Shown one piece after another: positions 37,505-52,019 of a stretch of DNA of 64,000 nucleotides (the first letter of the stretch is position 1; every line of letters starts with the position of its first letter). The notes under the pieces are model-generated. The model made no database searches. It was not told the origin of the DNA and was given only the letters and a program-made list of their open reading frames with translations. This stretch comes from Chrysomallon squamiferum (Eukaryota; Mollusca; Gastropoda; Neomphalida; Peltospiridae), in assembly GCA_012295275.1 (NCBI GenBank), contig CM022673.1, forward strand, positions 8,403,811-8,467,810, written 5' to 3'. Both the position numbers and the translations under genes were made by a program.

Positions 37505-37934
37505 TAACCCCGTGCTGTACTATACTTTCAACTTGTTTAGACGCTGTTTGAACAAAATAGCTGTGTCTGACCACTTTGTAAATAATTCAACTTTGCTAAT
37601 ATTGTATACATACGTCACAAAATTCTTGATGCAGAAAATCCCTTAACAGATCCGGGGATCGTAACTTCCCACATATAAATCATCGAATATATTAAAAATA
37701 ATACAGGTTTAGACAGACAATTAAAACTCTTGTTTACGGATCCGAAACAGGCGTGTTTGATCCTGCAGCAGATATAAATACGATTGCTGTTAAGTGCAGT
37801 GAAGTGTTTATAATTGCTCAAATATTTTACAGATGCCAACAACAATTTGCAGTCAATGAAAATTTTGTAAAGGACAGAAAGAAGAAAATGTAGTTTTTTT
37901 TAAAATTTATTTTCAAGATCTTCTTAATTTTAGA
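37505..37934. other. Intergenic, no gene seen
   Basis: Unique AT-rich sequence. The 37615-37845 (-) frame has no recognisable domain. Confidence 0.5.
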
Positions 37935-38010
37935 AATAATAATAATAATAATAACAACAATAATGATAATAATAATAACAACAATAATAATTATAATAAT
38001 AATACTAAAA

Positions 38011-38046
<36 letters not shown>

Positions 38047-38094
38047 TAATGATAATAATAACAACAACAATAATAATTATAATAATAATACCAA

Positions 38095-38132
<38 letters not shown>

Positions 38133-38158
38133 CGAAGAAGAAGAAGAAGAAGAAGATG
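37935..38158. repeat. (AAT)n array with an internal ~100 bp duplication, ending in (GAA)n
   Basis: The block carrying AACAACAATAATAATTATAATAATAATAC occurs twice about 100 bp apart within AAT triplets. This shows segmental duplication of a variant-bearing repeat rather than pure slippage. Confidence 0.8.
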
Positions 38159-38686
38159 AAGAAGATGCAAAACAATAACGGTTTAAAATCGTTTCAAAGA
38201 AAGTTACGTCTTATTTTGCAAATTCAAAAAATGTCGCTTATGATACCAGGCACCATTGTGCAGACACCGAAACAGTGGGTTTTTTTTTATTTTTGAAAAA
38301 TTTACTATAAACTCAACACCATAAATGAATTCTATAAACACTCAAATGCTACTTACTCATCTCCGACCTCTCGTGTCATTCTACATGCATATATTCTGCA
38401 TTCATTTGTAAAATACATCAAGTAATCTACGTTTACAACATCGGACGTGACATTTGGTAGATTAATTACCAGCGAGGTAACTGAAAACAACAGATGCATA
38501 GTATGACTAAAATTCGGAAACGTTATTTAAGAAATTCTAAGAATCCTTCATTTTACGTGCAAATATACACGTATGGGGAGACCATCATTTGATATGTGTA
38601 AGCAAACACGTACAAGCTCAGACACATGTCAAAAGTTATAAATTACAATTAGAAAAATTATTCAAAACGACTCAACACACAAATAT

Positions 38687-38726
<40 letters not shown>

Positions 38727-39608
38727 AACATACATAATCACCTGCAGACACAATTAATATTTAAAATTGCATTATAAAATAAATAAACTTTGCTGAAATA
38801 TTAAAAAATGATGGACTGAAACGCAGTAGAAATAATGTATCATAATCATCATCATAATTCTTCTTCTTCTTCTTATTATTATTATCATTAATTTTTTTTT
38901 TTTTTTTTTTTTTTTAATTTATGATGTTAGGACTATCGCTCAGAGTTCTTATTGTTGTTGTTGTTGTGCTGTTTGTATTCTTTTTGTTGAGACTGATTAA
39001 TAGCTGAGGAAGAATTATTTTAAAATTTGTTTTGATTGCACTTTTATTAATGATGGAAACCGTGACCTCTATTTCATTGCGTAGGCTAGCTAAAAGCTGG
39101 AACTAAAAAAAAAGAAAATAATCAAATTTTTCTTGTAAAAAGCATCCTTAGGTAAAGTGAAAAGTTTTTATATAAATTCTGAAAAAAAAAAAATAATAAT
39201 ATTATTCTCAAAAAGAAAAGAATATGAATGAATGGGATACAATTTCGTCGTGAAAAATGAAAAGAAAAAAAAAAAAAAAAAAAAAAATGTTTAAAATGTC
39301 AAACTGAAAAATGATCCTGAGGGGCATTTTGGTAAATGAAAGATTTGCACGGAGGCGAAAACAGACTATTTGCTTTATAGTGTCATTCATCAAAAAAATT
39401 ATTAATAATGTCTTACTTTCTGAATTCCTGATTTTTAAAAAAAAAAAATGTTGTTCCTTTGCTGGTTTTTGTTTTGTTTTTGTTTTAGTTAATTCTTTGG
39501 TTTTTCTTCATTATTTTAATTTTGTTTCTTTTTATTTGCGTTATTCCGTAACTACTATAGTTTGTATTTATATTAACAGGAAATACTTAAACATTCTACT
39601 GAACAATT
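38159..39608. other. Intergenic, no gene seen
   Basis: (AT)n at 38693-38724, TTC/TTA triplets with poly(T) at 38858-38915, and poly(A) at 39262-39287. No coding frame of interest. Confidence 0.6.

Positions 39609-39701
<93 letters not shown>
39609..39701. repeat. (CA)n then (GA)n
   Basis: Short CA run passing into about 39 uninterrupted GA units. Confidence 0.95.
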
Positions 39702-39704
<3 letters not shown>

Positions 39705-40763
39705 CTCAGCAAAGACAGATGCCAATCCAAACTAAAAAAAATGAATGTAATTTGACATTTTAAATTACAACAACATTCCAACAATAAGATCAGCGCAAAT
39801 CTTACAGAATCTTTAATCTGGAAATATTTAACAGACGTAGGTTAGATAGTACAGAACATACAACGAAATGAAAACCAGCGTTACTCAGCAAATATCATCG
39901 ACATTTTCATTCAGTACAATGGTCAAACACAGGATCCTTATCGTGGCTTCGATTTAGAGATAAGCGACCATTTTAAACACCCGATAAAATAAGGCATAAA
40001 TTCTATATGCAGATTATAAATGTAGGTCTGGTATGCGAAGTATCAAAAACATGTCTTAAAATAGAACAGAGTACAAAGATTATTTTCTAATAATAAAACG
40101 GACACGAAAGGTGATCTTGGTGCAGTACCAAAAGCAATAATAAAAAATATATATATATTCTAATAATATATTTACAAAAACAGTGATATTGCTGTGGTAA
40201 ATAGGAAGATTATAATTCAGTAATAAAACTGATAAGAAATGCCATTTTGCAACATCAGATGCAGCTATTATTTAATTACGTAATAATGCAATTGACACAG
40301 AATAGTTAAATTCTAATAATAAAATTTATAGGAAAAGTGTTATCGCTATTTCACTTACGAAGATTGTATTGCAACAATAAAATTGAGACTGAAGGTCATC
40401 TTGGTGTAGTATTGAATACGACAACAACAGTATTCTAATACAACTGATAAGAAAGCTGATCTCGTTTTAGGAATTATTAAGAATGTATTTTATTATTTGC
40501 AAAATTGCATTATCACAATCACAAACGTATTTTAGCACAAATAACTGATCAATAATGACGCTATGGCAGTTACTAAGCTTGTGTTATAATAATCAAATTG
40601 AAACGAAAGATAATCTCACTGCAGTATTAAATACCTTCTACTGAAAGATTTAGAGATAAAAAAGACAGATTAAAAGAAACAAAGATGGATAAACGGATGG
40701 AAAATTGCCACATGCATACACACACCATACAGACAAACACAAATGTATGTGATTGTGTGAGTA
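39702..40763. other. AT-rich intergenic sequence, no gene seen
   Basis: Repeatedly uses phrases such as TCTAATAATAAAA, AACTGATAAGAAA and GATCTTGGTGCAGTA at irregular spacing across 40080-40625. This suggests an old degraded tandem repeat with units of roughly 100-150 bp. No gene. Confidence 0.45.
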
Positions 40764-40783
40764 TGTGTGTGTGTATATATGTA

Positions 40784-40858
<75 letters not shown>

Positions 40859-41000
40859 TCATAAATAAATATGCATACATATACATATGTACATAGTACA
40901 TACAAGTATGCATACATACATACATACATAAATACATACATGCATACAGTCATGCATATGTACAAACATACATACACATGCACATGTATATGTACGTACG
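40764..41000. repeat. (GT)n, (AT)n and (CATA)n compound microsatellite
   Basis: GT units to 40802, then an uninterrupted (AT)n to 40856, then CATA tetramers to about 40990. Confidence 0.9.
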
Positions 41001-41437
41001 TGCGTACACAGGGATTTACACTGATATAAAAATAAATAGAGTTAGACATCTGACTTTAACACACAGATATTTACATAGTGTAAGACAAACAGTTGCATAA
41101 ATCATTAGCATACAGAAAAGTAAGAACTGGCTACTTACAAGATCTTCAGTCGATCTGGATAAATGAAAAAAGCTCCGATTTTAAAGTAGGTTATATACGC
41201 CTGACAAAAATCAGCACCCCCTGAACTGTACGACATACCCTTGTCAAACATAGGTAGCTACTTATATGTCATTGTTCTCCAGACACTTGATTTTTGAAAA
41301 CGTCACAGAATTGACACGGATCAGGTGTATCTAATGCAGACATAATTAAAAGAATTGACAAACCACAGCAGATTCGAAACACAAAGCAGGTGACAGAGTG
41401 TGAAACAGGAGAGATGTTGTTGAAACGTTATCTCACT
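41001..41437. other. Intergenic, no gene seen
   Basis: Unique sequence without coding signal. Confidence 0.5.
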
Positions 41438-41844
<407 letters not shown>

Positions 41845-41935
41845 CTAGTTTCATTCATTTTTTTTTTTTTATGACTGTTATTTGTTTACTTGTTATCCTA
41901 GCTGCTCAGTGTGTTTCCTTCTTACAAACAGGACG

Positions 41936-42000
41936 AATGGTGCAGTGGTTAGAGTGCAGAGATATGGTAGAATGTGATACAAAATCAATCCTCCAAATTC
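41936..42000 (+). repeat. tRNA-like A-box segment between two (TC)n tracts, possible SINE remnant
   Basis: ATGGTGCAGTGGTTAGAGTG (41938-41957) closely matches a Pol III A box. A weak B-box-like AAAATCAATCC follows about 45 bp later, the usual spacing. No intact cloverleaf forms. The frame at 41871-42392 that crosses it is not a gene. Confidence 0.35.
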
Positions 42001-42110
42001 CACTACTCGTTTATCAAAAGTTCTGTATCTCTTTCGCAGTCTATGGGAAGATGCATATCAAAGATTCCTTTGTGTTAATAAAAATAAAAGACCAGCTCAT
42101 TGTTGACGTT

Positions 42111-42558
<448 letters not shown>

Positions 42559-43596
42559 TGGAATCTGTACTTGAACAACGAGCTGGGATTGGTTTTATCG
42601 TTAATAAGGAGTTACGAAGGAACGAGAGAGCAGGAATTTTAACGCTATCAAAGATGTTATATTAGTTCAGTTACTGCAAATGAATTCATTTAGATTCTTA
42701 AAACACTTTTGTTTACTCTATAACTTACGATTTCTTTCTCATTTTTTTCTCTCCCCTAAATATGTTATTAACTAGAAACCATTTGTTAAGAACTAATGGT
42801 AGGAGCAGGATATGATGATGACAGTAATGATGTTATAATGATAACCAAGAACATAATGACGATTTTAATGATAAAAACAAAAACAAAAATAATAACGACC
42901 TCAAGTCACAAAATGTTACTAATTATAGTCATTTGAATGCATCGACGAATCAGAAAATTGCATAAAAAAAATGTTTTATCTACTTACCAATAGGAATATA
43001 TTTTTTCAGAATTTTCCAGTTAAAATATCTTCTTAAGAACAATATTTCTCACAATTTTTACAGTATTTAAATTAAATAAAAACTAACTTCACAATATATA
43101 TATATATATATATAAAAATTAAAAAAATAAAATTAAAAATTAATGTATAAAAAATTGGCAACTTTAATACACTGGGTTAAAAGTCAAACTATAAAATGAA
43201 TTATCTCCCTTGTTTTATGCAGTTTTTATTTTTTTTTTTTTTTTTTTTTTTTTAAACGTACATTTTCGTCACTTCCGGACCTACATCATTTACTTTGTCC
43301 GATGTACATTAGCGATAACATAAATCAAATTAACTTTTCAGTACGGTGGAACGGAAATTCTTTCCTTTTAACACGACACACATGAATGATTAAATGGGTT
43401 TAGATTGTTGTTTTTTTTTGGCTGTTTGTTTGTTTTTGTTTTTTTTCACGTGGATGAGTTAAGTGTTAATGGGAATGTTACCGGGATAGTCGTACTGGCT
43501 GACAGGTTACCGGATACACAGTGCACACTGTAACAGTATACTCAGCAGGATATCCATTAACAACAACAACATACATACATACATACATATATACAT

Positions 43597-43604
<8 letters not shown>
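42559..43604. other. Intergenic, no gene seen
   Basis: AT-rich with (AT)n at 43096-43114 and poly(T) at 43229-43253. Confidence 0.6.
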
Positions 43605-43628
<24 letters not shown>

Positions 43629-43733
43629 TGTTGTTTTTGTGTTTTTTTTAAAACTACAATTATATATATATATATATATATATATATGCATATTATTGTT
43701 GTGTTTTGTGTGTTTTTTTTTTTTAAATCAATA
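43605..43733. repeat. Tandem duplicate of an (AT)n plus TTGTTGTTTTTGTG unit
   Basis: Two (AT)n runs (43605-43628 and 43660-43687) are each followed by a T/G-rich TTGTTGTxTTTTGTGT motif and a T run, so the whole ~55 bp composite is duplicated. Confidence 0.65.
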
Positions 43734-43810
43734 ATAAAAAAAATGATAATAATAAAAATATTTCTTCATCAGCTACTACTATCACACTACAGCTAGTCTT
43801 ACTACTGCTA

Positions 43811-43865
43811 CTATTACCAATACTACTACTACTACTACTACTATTACTACTACTGCTAATAATAA

Positions 43866-43896
<31 letters not shown>

Positions 43897-43911
43897 AAGA
43901 AGAAAAACAAC
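43811..43911. repeat. (ACT)n then (AAT)n and (AAG)n
   Basis: ACT triplets pass through AAT into about 13 AAG units and a CAA run. Confidence 0.9.
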
Positions 43912-44071
43912 AACAACAACAAGACGAACAAGAAGAAACCAAAACAGTAAAAACAGTTGGTCTCATACCGCTGTTACTAACACTGAAATACAAAAATATA
44001 AAGTTAATTAAACTACTGTTTTTGTTGTTACTACTATTATTATTTAGTTAGCTTACTGCAGTTTAATAACT

Positions 44072-44084
44072 ATTTTTTTTTTTT

Positions 44085-44124
<40 letters not shown>

Positions 44125-45460
44125 AAAGGTCAAAATTCATTACCGTTTGACCGTTACGTAATTGTTCAATTACACGGTGTTGTGTATAACTGCAACAGTG
44201 ATGTGAAATGTGACACACACAGGTGCAGTCAGTTTGGCATTGATACGTTTGACATGACGTCGTGAGAACGTTTCTCACACGCGGTGTCTGCATTAATGCT
44301 ACCCGTCACCGACATAGAGTGACAGTCCCTGTTTTTTCTAAACTGCTTGCTGTTCCTTTCACTCGTTCTGGCAAATCGTAAGCAATCGGAGGAAGAAATA
44401 AAAGTTGTATTTGAAACTTCGTCCAACAGACAGATTTTAATTTACGGTTTTATTGCGTCATACTTACGAATAAGGCATCGCGGAGATAATGAGAGAGAAA
44501 ACGGATTGATGCTGTCTGTATTTTTTTTATTATTATTATTATTATTTTTTTTTTTTTTTTAATGCACTTTTCATGAACAGGAAAAACATATCACAGCTTT
44601 CATAAAGCGATCGTCAAACACGGACATTTATTTCTCACAGTTTCAGTACGTTTTTCAAAGTTTTTTTTTTTTTTTTTTTGAAAACAAAAATTCTGGATGT
44701 GACAGCAACGTATAAATGGAACTGACACCAGGAAGTGAATTCTGACAGGATCAAAAAGGATAGTCCCATCGCAAATGACGTGTGTTTCATTATGTAGCAA
44801 CACGCATTACAAACCGCGGATTGAATATAAAATATTTATTCTTTTTTTTTTTTTTTTTTTTTAAAGCAGATAATTAAAATCAGCCGTTTCTGTTTCTGAA
44901 TATAAATCGTTCAAATTTACGACCGTTAAAAAAAAAATCAGTTTTTTTCAAAACAGACGTAGAGAATCAATCAGTCAATTTGCAGATATTTACTATGAAA
45001 TGTAAGAAAGACGATTTTCTTCTATTTTTTTTTTTTTTTTTTTTTTTTTATGAGTCTTTTGTGTTCTCTAAGATTGTTTCAGCAGGTGTTCTATAAAATA
45101 CGTCTTTCAAATCACTGGATTACAACAACAAAAAAATAATAATAACTGGTGTTAATAACTAAAACAAAAATACCACGTCCATTTTTATATAGCATCTTGT
45201 TTAATGGACGACATGTTTCTTTAACATTATTGCAACCAAAGCTTCTTTCATCAGTTCATATTAGTTAATGCACATGTTCGTTTTACGAGATCTGTGATCT
45301 CATGAATGAAAAGTGGCGACATTTAGTTTTTTTCAACAAATAGCCATTTATTCATTCATTCATTTATTCATTCATTCGCTTCTTGTTTTTTTTTTTTTCC
45401 AGGATTACCATTAAGTCATTCGTTCATCCTTTCATTTTATTATATTTTCCTCTATTACTG

Positions 45461-45490
<30 letters not shown>
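44072..45490. repeat. Cluster of poly(T)/poly(A) runs
   Basis: T runs of about 14-22 nt occur at 44072 (then (AT)n to 44122), 44547, 44661, 44842, 45028 and 45388 (12 nt), with an A run of 29 nt at 45462-45490. Six of the seven are T on the plus strand. Intervening DNA is unique and no gene was seen. Confidence 0.8.
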
Positions 45491-45492
<2 letters not shown>

Positions 45493-47275
45493 GTTCTAAT
45501 TTATGACCGGTAACAAAATCAATTAATACCAAAACCTTTTTGTATAATATCAATATCTTATCCGCCCCCAAGTGTAGCATTGAAGGAAACAAGGCGAATT
45601 AATATGTATCATACACACAAAAAAAAACAATGCATTTCTTAAACACAGGATTGCCCTGCTTCTAATGACATCATAAATATAGAAAAATATTTGAATACTG
45701 GCCGTGACATTGATCAGGGATGTCTAAATCTTCACTACCGTTAAAAATAATCTCTTTGATCTTTCTTATGAACCAAGGGTTATTTCTATGAACGCCGCAT
45801 TGAAACAAAATGTCAATTTAACATGCACGAATTTGGCAAGTTAGTTTGTCAATATAACTATAAAAAAAAAAAAAAATTATTTTAAAAAGTTAAGTAAAGG
45901 AAATTGAAAGATAAATAAATAGATACTGTTTTGGCAAGCGTCGGACGAAATACGTTTCTAACCGCATTAATAAACATATAAGCTATTAGGCTTTGTAGAA
46001 TTTGTTTGTTTTTTTTTTTTCTCAGAAAAATACAGAATGAATGGACGATTTGCGTGTTATATCCATAAAAATCAATCTATCAGATGCTATATGTAGAATA
46101 ATTATTGCAAATTCCATTGAGTACGAATACATAACAATTTAGTTGCCAAAAGTACATGTATATAATAATTACCGAAGCCAACAGTCAAAGTAATATAATT
46201 AGCTCGGACATTGATGAATTGGGCTGGATTTTACATTTTCTTTATGGCAAATCTTTGCAAATAAAACCATTGTACACACACACACACACACAAACACACA
46301 CTGTTTAAACGTAATGAGTCCCGTATTAGAAAAAAATTGCAGACAGTATGAAATAGTTTTTATTTGAAGAAAGTCACTAGGTACATGACGTTGTTTCCTT
46401 ATTTAACTCATACATTTTATTTGTCGCGTTATTTATTCATTTATTATATTGTTAAGCTGCATCAATTACTTTCATTATCTCTCCGTTTATTGTCCTTCTG
46501 AGTCTACCTGTTTGTCTATTTCTCTATCCACCCACACACACATCCATTCATCCATCCATCCACAGCTTCGTCCATCTGTTTCTCTGTCTATCTCTCTACA
46601 GTTTCTGTCTGTCTGTTTGTTCATTCGCCCGTGTGTCGGTCTAAATTAATATACATATTATTTACGCCATTCGTTCTTTTGTGCGTTCTTTGATTTGGAA
46701 ACGGAAATAAGTTACGTTTGTCTTGCACTGAATGAGTAAGCACAAACTGATACATTGTCACTCCAGTGTTGATATTTTTTGGTGAGAGATTTAAATGTTT
46801 TTCATTATATTAAGACGAAGAAATAACAAAAAAACTTTAATAAGACAAGTGAAATCGAATAAATAACCCATTTCATTTCAGACTGTCAGATTTTTTTTGC
46901 TGTTACATCCGGGGAAAGTCACAATAGTGTCTAATTATATCAGTTGATGAATCCAGATTTAAAAAAATAAATAAAAATAAAAAATAGTTTTGATGATTCT
47001 CAATTAACGGCTTCAGCTCATTATATGATTAACATAACCGCAAAAATGCATAATGATTAAATCATTTATTAAGCCATAAAACAAGATGCGAATCCAAAAG
47101 AGCTCGCTAAAAATGTTTATATCAACGTTACCTTTAAATCTCAACGTAACGGATTGTCAGAGATTCAGGTTATGCAGTATATTAATGATTATCAAGTCGA
47201 TTTTCAGTTTTTGTATTAACCATACCTTCATGTACCTCTTTGACAAACCATTTTGCATCACAAAACTCTTCCTTT
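45491..47275. other. Intergenic AT-rich, no gene seen
   Basis: Short (CA)n at 46273-46299 and CCAT/TCTG tetramers at 46525-46640. No coding frame with family resemblance. Confidence 0.6.
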
Positions 47276-47425
47276 TTTTGTTTTTCTTTCTTTCTTTTTC
47301 CTTTTTCTTTCTACCCTTCGCTTTTATTTCTTTGTTGCGTTTTTCGTGTGTCCTTCTTGCCTTTCTTTTTCTTTCTTTCTTTCTTTTTTTTTTTTCTTTC
47401 TTTCTTTACCCTTTCTTTCTTTCTT
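47276..47425. repeat. (TTTC)n-rich polypyrimidine tract
   Basis: TTTC tetramers with T runs. The Phe/Ser/Leu-rich frames at 47086-47612 arise from it. Confidence 0.85.
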
Positions 47426-47873
47426 AAACTGTCTCAATTTCTCCAGTCTCTTCGATGTGTCATCGCCACCACCCACCCACTACCGTGTTACGGCCACGCA
47501 AAACATTGTCATGTTTACTCGTAACGCGAAGAAAACAGCGCATCACGTTCAGATAATGGCGGATCATAGCGTATATGATTGTACGATAAGGCGATTAACA
47601 TGGACAAATTGAACACTGATAGCATCGTATACAGTCATATGTTGTCAGCTTGACAATCTGGTAGAAAAAATAAAAAATAAAAGCAGACGTAGGAGGATGT
47701 TTGTATGCTCGGCATGAGCCAGCAATTATGAGTAATCTCTCCCGTTCTCCAGGATGCCCAGAAATATGTTTATTGGCGTAACGCAGTCATCAAATGGTTT
47801 TAATACATTCCGCATCACATTTGTACTTATAGATAATGTTTTGTTGAACAACACTGAATAGACTGAAAGTGTA

Positions 47874-48089
<216 letters not shown>

Positions 48090-48092
<3 letters not shown>

Positions 48093-48479
48093 TCACCGAT
48101 TATTCCGAAATCAGCAAGAAAAAGATGAGTAAATGTAACATACATACTTGTCGTTAATAAAAGAAACATACGAATGTGGAACATTAATTGTAACCGAGAA
48201 ACCATCCACTGAAGATGGAAAAATAAGAAACGAAGGAACAAAAACAGTTTTTTTGAAAGAAAACAGAAAATAGAAGATCAGTTTTATCATCAACATCACC
48301 AAAGTTTAGAAATGAATTAATTAAACTGAAAATAACAATTAGAACGCCATTGAAGAAGAAGAAAAGAAAAAAAACCTTTAGCATGAAATAAAGAAAGAAA
48401 GAAAGAAAGAAAGAAGGAAGGAACTTAAGTTAAAGTAATACATCATGGACACAATCCTCTTTAACACATCATTCCTGGG
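48090..48479. other. Purine-rich intergenic sequence, no gene seen
   Basis: A-rich DNA with (AAAG)n at 48390-48418. Confidence 0.6.
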
Positions 48480-48735
48480 AATAACAAGAGTCTTAAACAC
48501 CATTACGTTCTCCGGCCTATCTCGCCGTATTCAGAAATCATGAGACACGACGCGGGTTTCCATCCCCATTAATTCCATCAGTAATGGCGTTTTAAGCACA
48601 CGCCACACACGACTAATAAAACACACAGCAAATTAACTGTGACGCGATATTTATTCATTATTCGCAGAGCCTTTTATTAAGGTCGACGCTGGCCTCCTTG
48701 GTGACTTCATTTGCTTACCAGCAATGAACGTAATG
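48480..48735. other. Candidate conserved noncoding element
   Basis: A balanced-composition block within AT-rich DNA. It carries several homeodomain-like cores (CCCATTAATTCC, TCAGTAATGGC, TTTATTAAGG) and no open frame with splice sites. This texture is typical of developmental enhancers, but only a cross-species alignment could confirm it. Confidence 0.2.
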
Positions 48736-50454
48736 GTTCTTTCCATTCATGTTTTTTTTTTTTTTTTTTTTTTTTTATACCTCTGCCCCATTCATGAATT
48801 GTTTTCGTTTATGAATTATTGTACTAAATGATGTGTGCATTGCCTATCAGAATTCAAAAAATCAGTTATTTCTGTCTCGTTTCCTAATGTAACGTATTCG
48901 CCGACATAAATATAGACAAAAATTGAATGAATGGTATTTCATTTCTCATGAACATGTATTGTTTCGGTTAGTGTTGCTAACAATGCTATTTCTCGATCAT
49001 CATCAATATTAATATTTTTATTCAAAACGATGCTAATATTATATATTCGTTCATATATTAAAACAGATCACTTCCATTACAAAATCTAAAAAAGTTGTGA
49101 CAGCTGGCGGTGACTGTCGGAATATCCCATGAATGAAACAGATCGGCCATTCATTCAAAGAATGATTACAGCGATTTACACAAGTCCTGGAACTAAATTA
49201 TGATTCGGAAACGAAATTCCTGTTTACAGACCTCGAGACCGAGTGCTTAACCCATGTATAACCAAGACTATCCAAATATAGATGACCGTCGACTGGTATA
49301 CAATGAAATGACCACAATAATAATGATGAAAAGCGGAACAGGACGTGTGTGTCGGTTCACAAACTAAAACGGAAGCCTCCCACGCTAGTGACGTATGGGA
49401 AATTCGGTTTCTTAACTAAAATAATGACAGGATATTAGTGGAATAGTTTGCGATTTGTTATTTGCAGTCTGTTATTTCCTTATGTATGATCTACAAGACT
49501 CGATCCATTATCCTATCACGTACCACGGACATATCTATAAAACGATTACTGTTTCCCATAAAAAAAAAAAAAAAAAAAGTAAGAGAACAGAAAACTTACA
49601 CCGAAATCGGATTTCAATTTAAATTTTACGAATTGGTGTTATATTTCCAAGAGATGAAAAATAGTTGGGTGTAATTATACAGGAACCTACATATTGTGCT
49701 TCCCAAAAATACCGAATATACCAGTATTCTCAATAATTATTGTCCAAATAATCCGAATAATCCAATGAAATTTTAATAGCTTTATTAAATTCACAACACG
49801 TAGCGTTTCGAATGCAATTCGGTCTAAAACGTTGCAGACTAAATAATGTCCAGAATACGTAATTTTCCGATAACAGGACAATTGCGAAATAACCACCATC
49901 TGCAAATTCTCCATTATTATTACATGTAGGCTGTCGCTGTGTTTTAAGAATAATTAGCCATTGCTGTAGATGGAGAAACTGGACAGAATTATCGTTTTAT
50001 GCTTTGCTAAGACAGAAAACAGACCTTCTGAAAGAGAATTAAAATTGCAACGAACAAGGATTTTCGTTTCTAATGCCATTAGGAACATGTGGTGTATATC
50101 AAAACGCTAAATTGGTTTTTACATGTGTATATATATATGTGTAGATTGCATTTGGTTTGATGGCGATGATGGTGATGTCCGTGTGTTTGTGTGTATGTAT
50201 GTGTGAGTGAGCGTGTTTATTTATAAGAATGCGAATATAGTTTGTGTATTTACGATTCAGTCTTGATATTCGGTTGGCGACTGAATAATTATACTGACGA
50301 GGAAATACTGGGATGACGATTTTTAATTAATGCCAACATTATTGTTTCACAGAAAAGTCTGTGTTACATAATTTAATCATCAAACGTTCAGAGCGCATGC
50401 GTGCAGAGGAACGTCATTTGAAAGGACAAATTTCCTTTATTTGTACTGACAGTC
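48736..50454. other. Intergenic, no gene seen
   Basis: Poly(T) at 48751-48776 and poly(A) at 49560-49578. A weak tRNA-like piece on the minus strand at 49205-49265 (GGTTAAGCACTCGGTCTCGA) may be another SINE remnant. Confidence 0.5.
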
Positions 50455-50577
50455 AAAGAGATACGACTGAACTGAACTGAAAACGTAATGTTACAATGAC
50501 AGTACAGGCACAGTATCAGAGATAGGACTGAACTGAACTAAAAACGTAATGTAACAATGACAGTACAGGCACAGTAT
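50455..50577. repeat. 61 bp tandem duplication
   Basis: Two copies of a 61 bp unit (GACTGAACTGAACTRAAAAC then GTAATGTWACAATGACAGTACAGGCACAGTAT) with about 3 differences, so the duplication is recent. Confidence 0.85.
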
Positions 50578-51273
50578 GTGATCTGCATGGCTATTTTGCG
50601 CAAATACGTGTGACTGTGTATATCTTTATGTATGTTTATCTGTTTATGGCAAGTGTGTATGCATATTATCATCCCTTAATTACAGAGATACGGCGAAAAC
50701 ATCAAAATATTTCATTTCTAGCCTTATATATATATATATGGGGGGGGTATTTTGCTAAATGTCTAATATATGTTTTTTGTTTTGTTTTTTCATTTATTCA
50801 TAAACGTTTACTCTCTAGAAACAGATAAAACTCTTCCCTTCGTTCACTTTACTCCTGTCGCAGTGTTAAAAAAAAAAAAAAAAAAAAATGTTTATTTACC
50901 AAAGCACGCTTTCGCTGTCTGAGCGCGGCTGTGTCGTTCCGTCAGACACTGTCTCATTAACCGGACGACGTTTTAGATTTACAACTGTTGATCTTCGTAC
51001 GGGGTTGGCTACTTCAGTTTACTTACGGCTGATTGCTTCTCTCCAGAGGACGTGGGTGGAGTGTTTTGAATCGACGCTTTTTTTCTTTCAATTTACATCA
51101 TAACTACACGTAATGTACGAGGTTTCATAATCACACAACGTTATCTGCTTGTCAGAGCCGGGATTAGCTGGGTGGACCGCGGAGCTCTGGGTTTCATTTT
51201 GATAATTGTATTTCCCAGTCGTTTCTGTTTGCAGACAAAATATTAACTCTTGTCGCTGTGTTGCAGTTTTATA

Positions 51274-51307
<34 letters not shown>

Positions 51308-52019
51308 TATCACTTCCTACAGCACCCAGCGCTCATAAACCCGGAACAGAACCGAACAGAGGAGAAAATAAGGCAATTTCGCCGTAACCAAATGAAAATA
51401 CAAAATCTTTCCATTTCGGAAACTGCGCGTGGAACATTTTGATTGATGCATGAAGCAGTCGTAGACGTATCAATAGCCTTCACCACGAAAATGGCTGTAT
51501 TGACTAGCGGTTAAATTGCCCTCAGCCAACCTTCCATATAACTTCATCAGACATTTCCAGTCTCTTGTGGCAAATTTATGAAGTTGACACATTAAACTGG
51601 CGCGTTTAGCTGTCAGTGCATTTATTCATTCTTTCCGTGCACGACGAGACGGTGTTTTGGTTATTAACTTGTCGTCATATACGAGGGCAATACCAGCGCG
51701 TTAGCGTTACTTTAACAGATCTATCTATCTGTCTATCTATCAATCTTGTATATCAACAGCGTTAAAGTCAACAGTACGTTTCTTCTCTTAATGGTTTTAA
51801 CATCATTGTAGAAATGGTGCTATCTGTGTTTTATCGCTAGGGTCTGCATGCAGCGTATTGCATCAGTCCAACAGCATCCCAGCGCTGCTGTCGTACACAA
51901 CATGTTGCAGTCAATAAAGAGATACTAACCTCGATTTATCAGCATGCAATCGTCGTTCTGCTAAACGTTATTGCAGACAGCCAGCTGCATGTTCGGATTA
52001 AGTCAGCAGGTTTTTTGAC
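50578..52019. other. Intergenic, no gene seen
   Basis: Poly(A) at 50868-50887, (TA)n at 51271-51290 and poly(T) at 51291-51309. Some GC-richer unique stretches (50900-51070 and 51600-51720) have open frames, but no domain or splice evidence. Confidence 0.5.

Noticed and set aside
49205-49265. tRNA-like piece on the minus strand (GGTTAAGCACTCGGTCTCGA)
   Set aside because: No closed acceptor or T stem can be drawn and the B box is poor, so it is not listed as an RNA gene, only mentioned as a possible SINE scrap.
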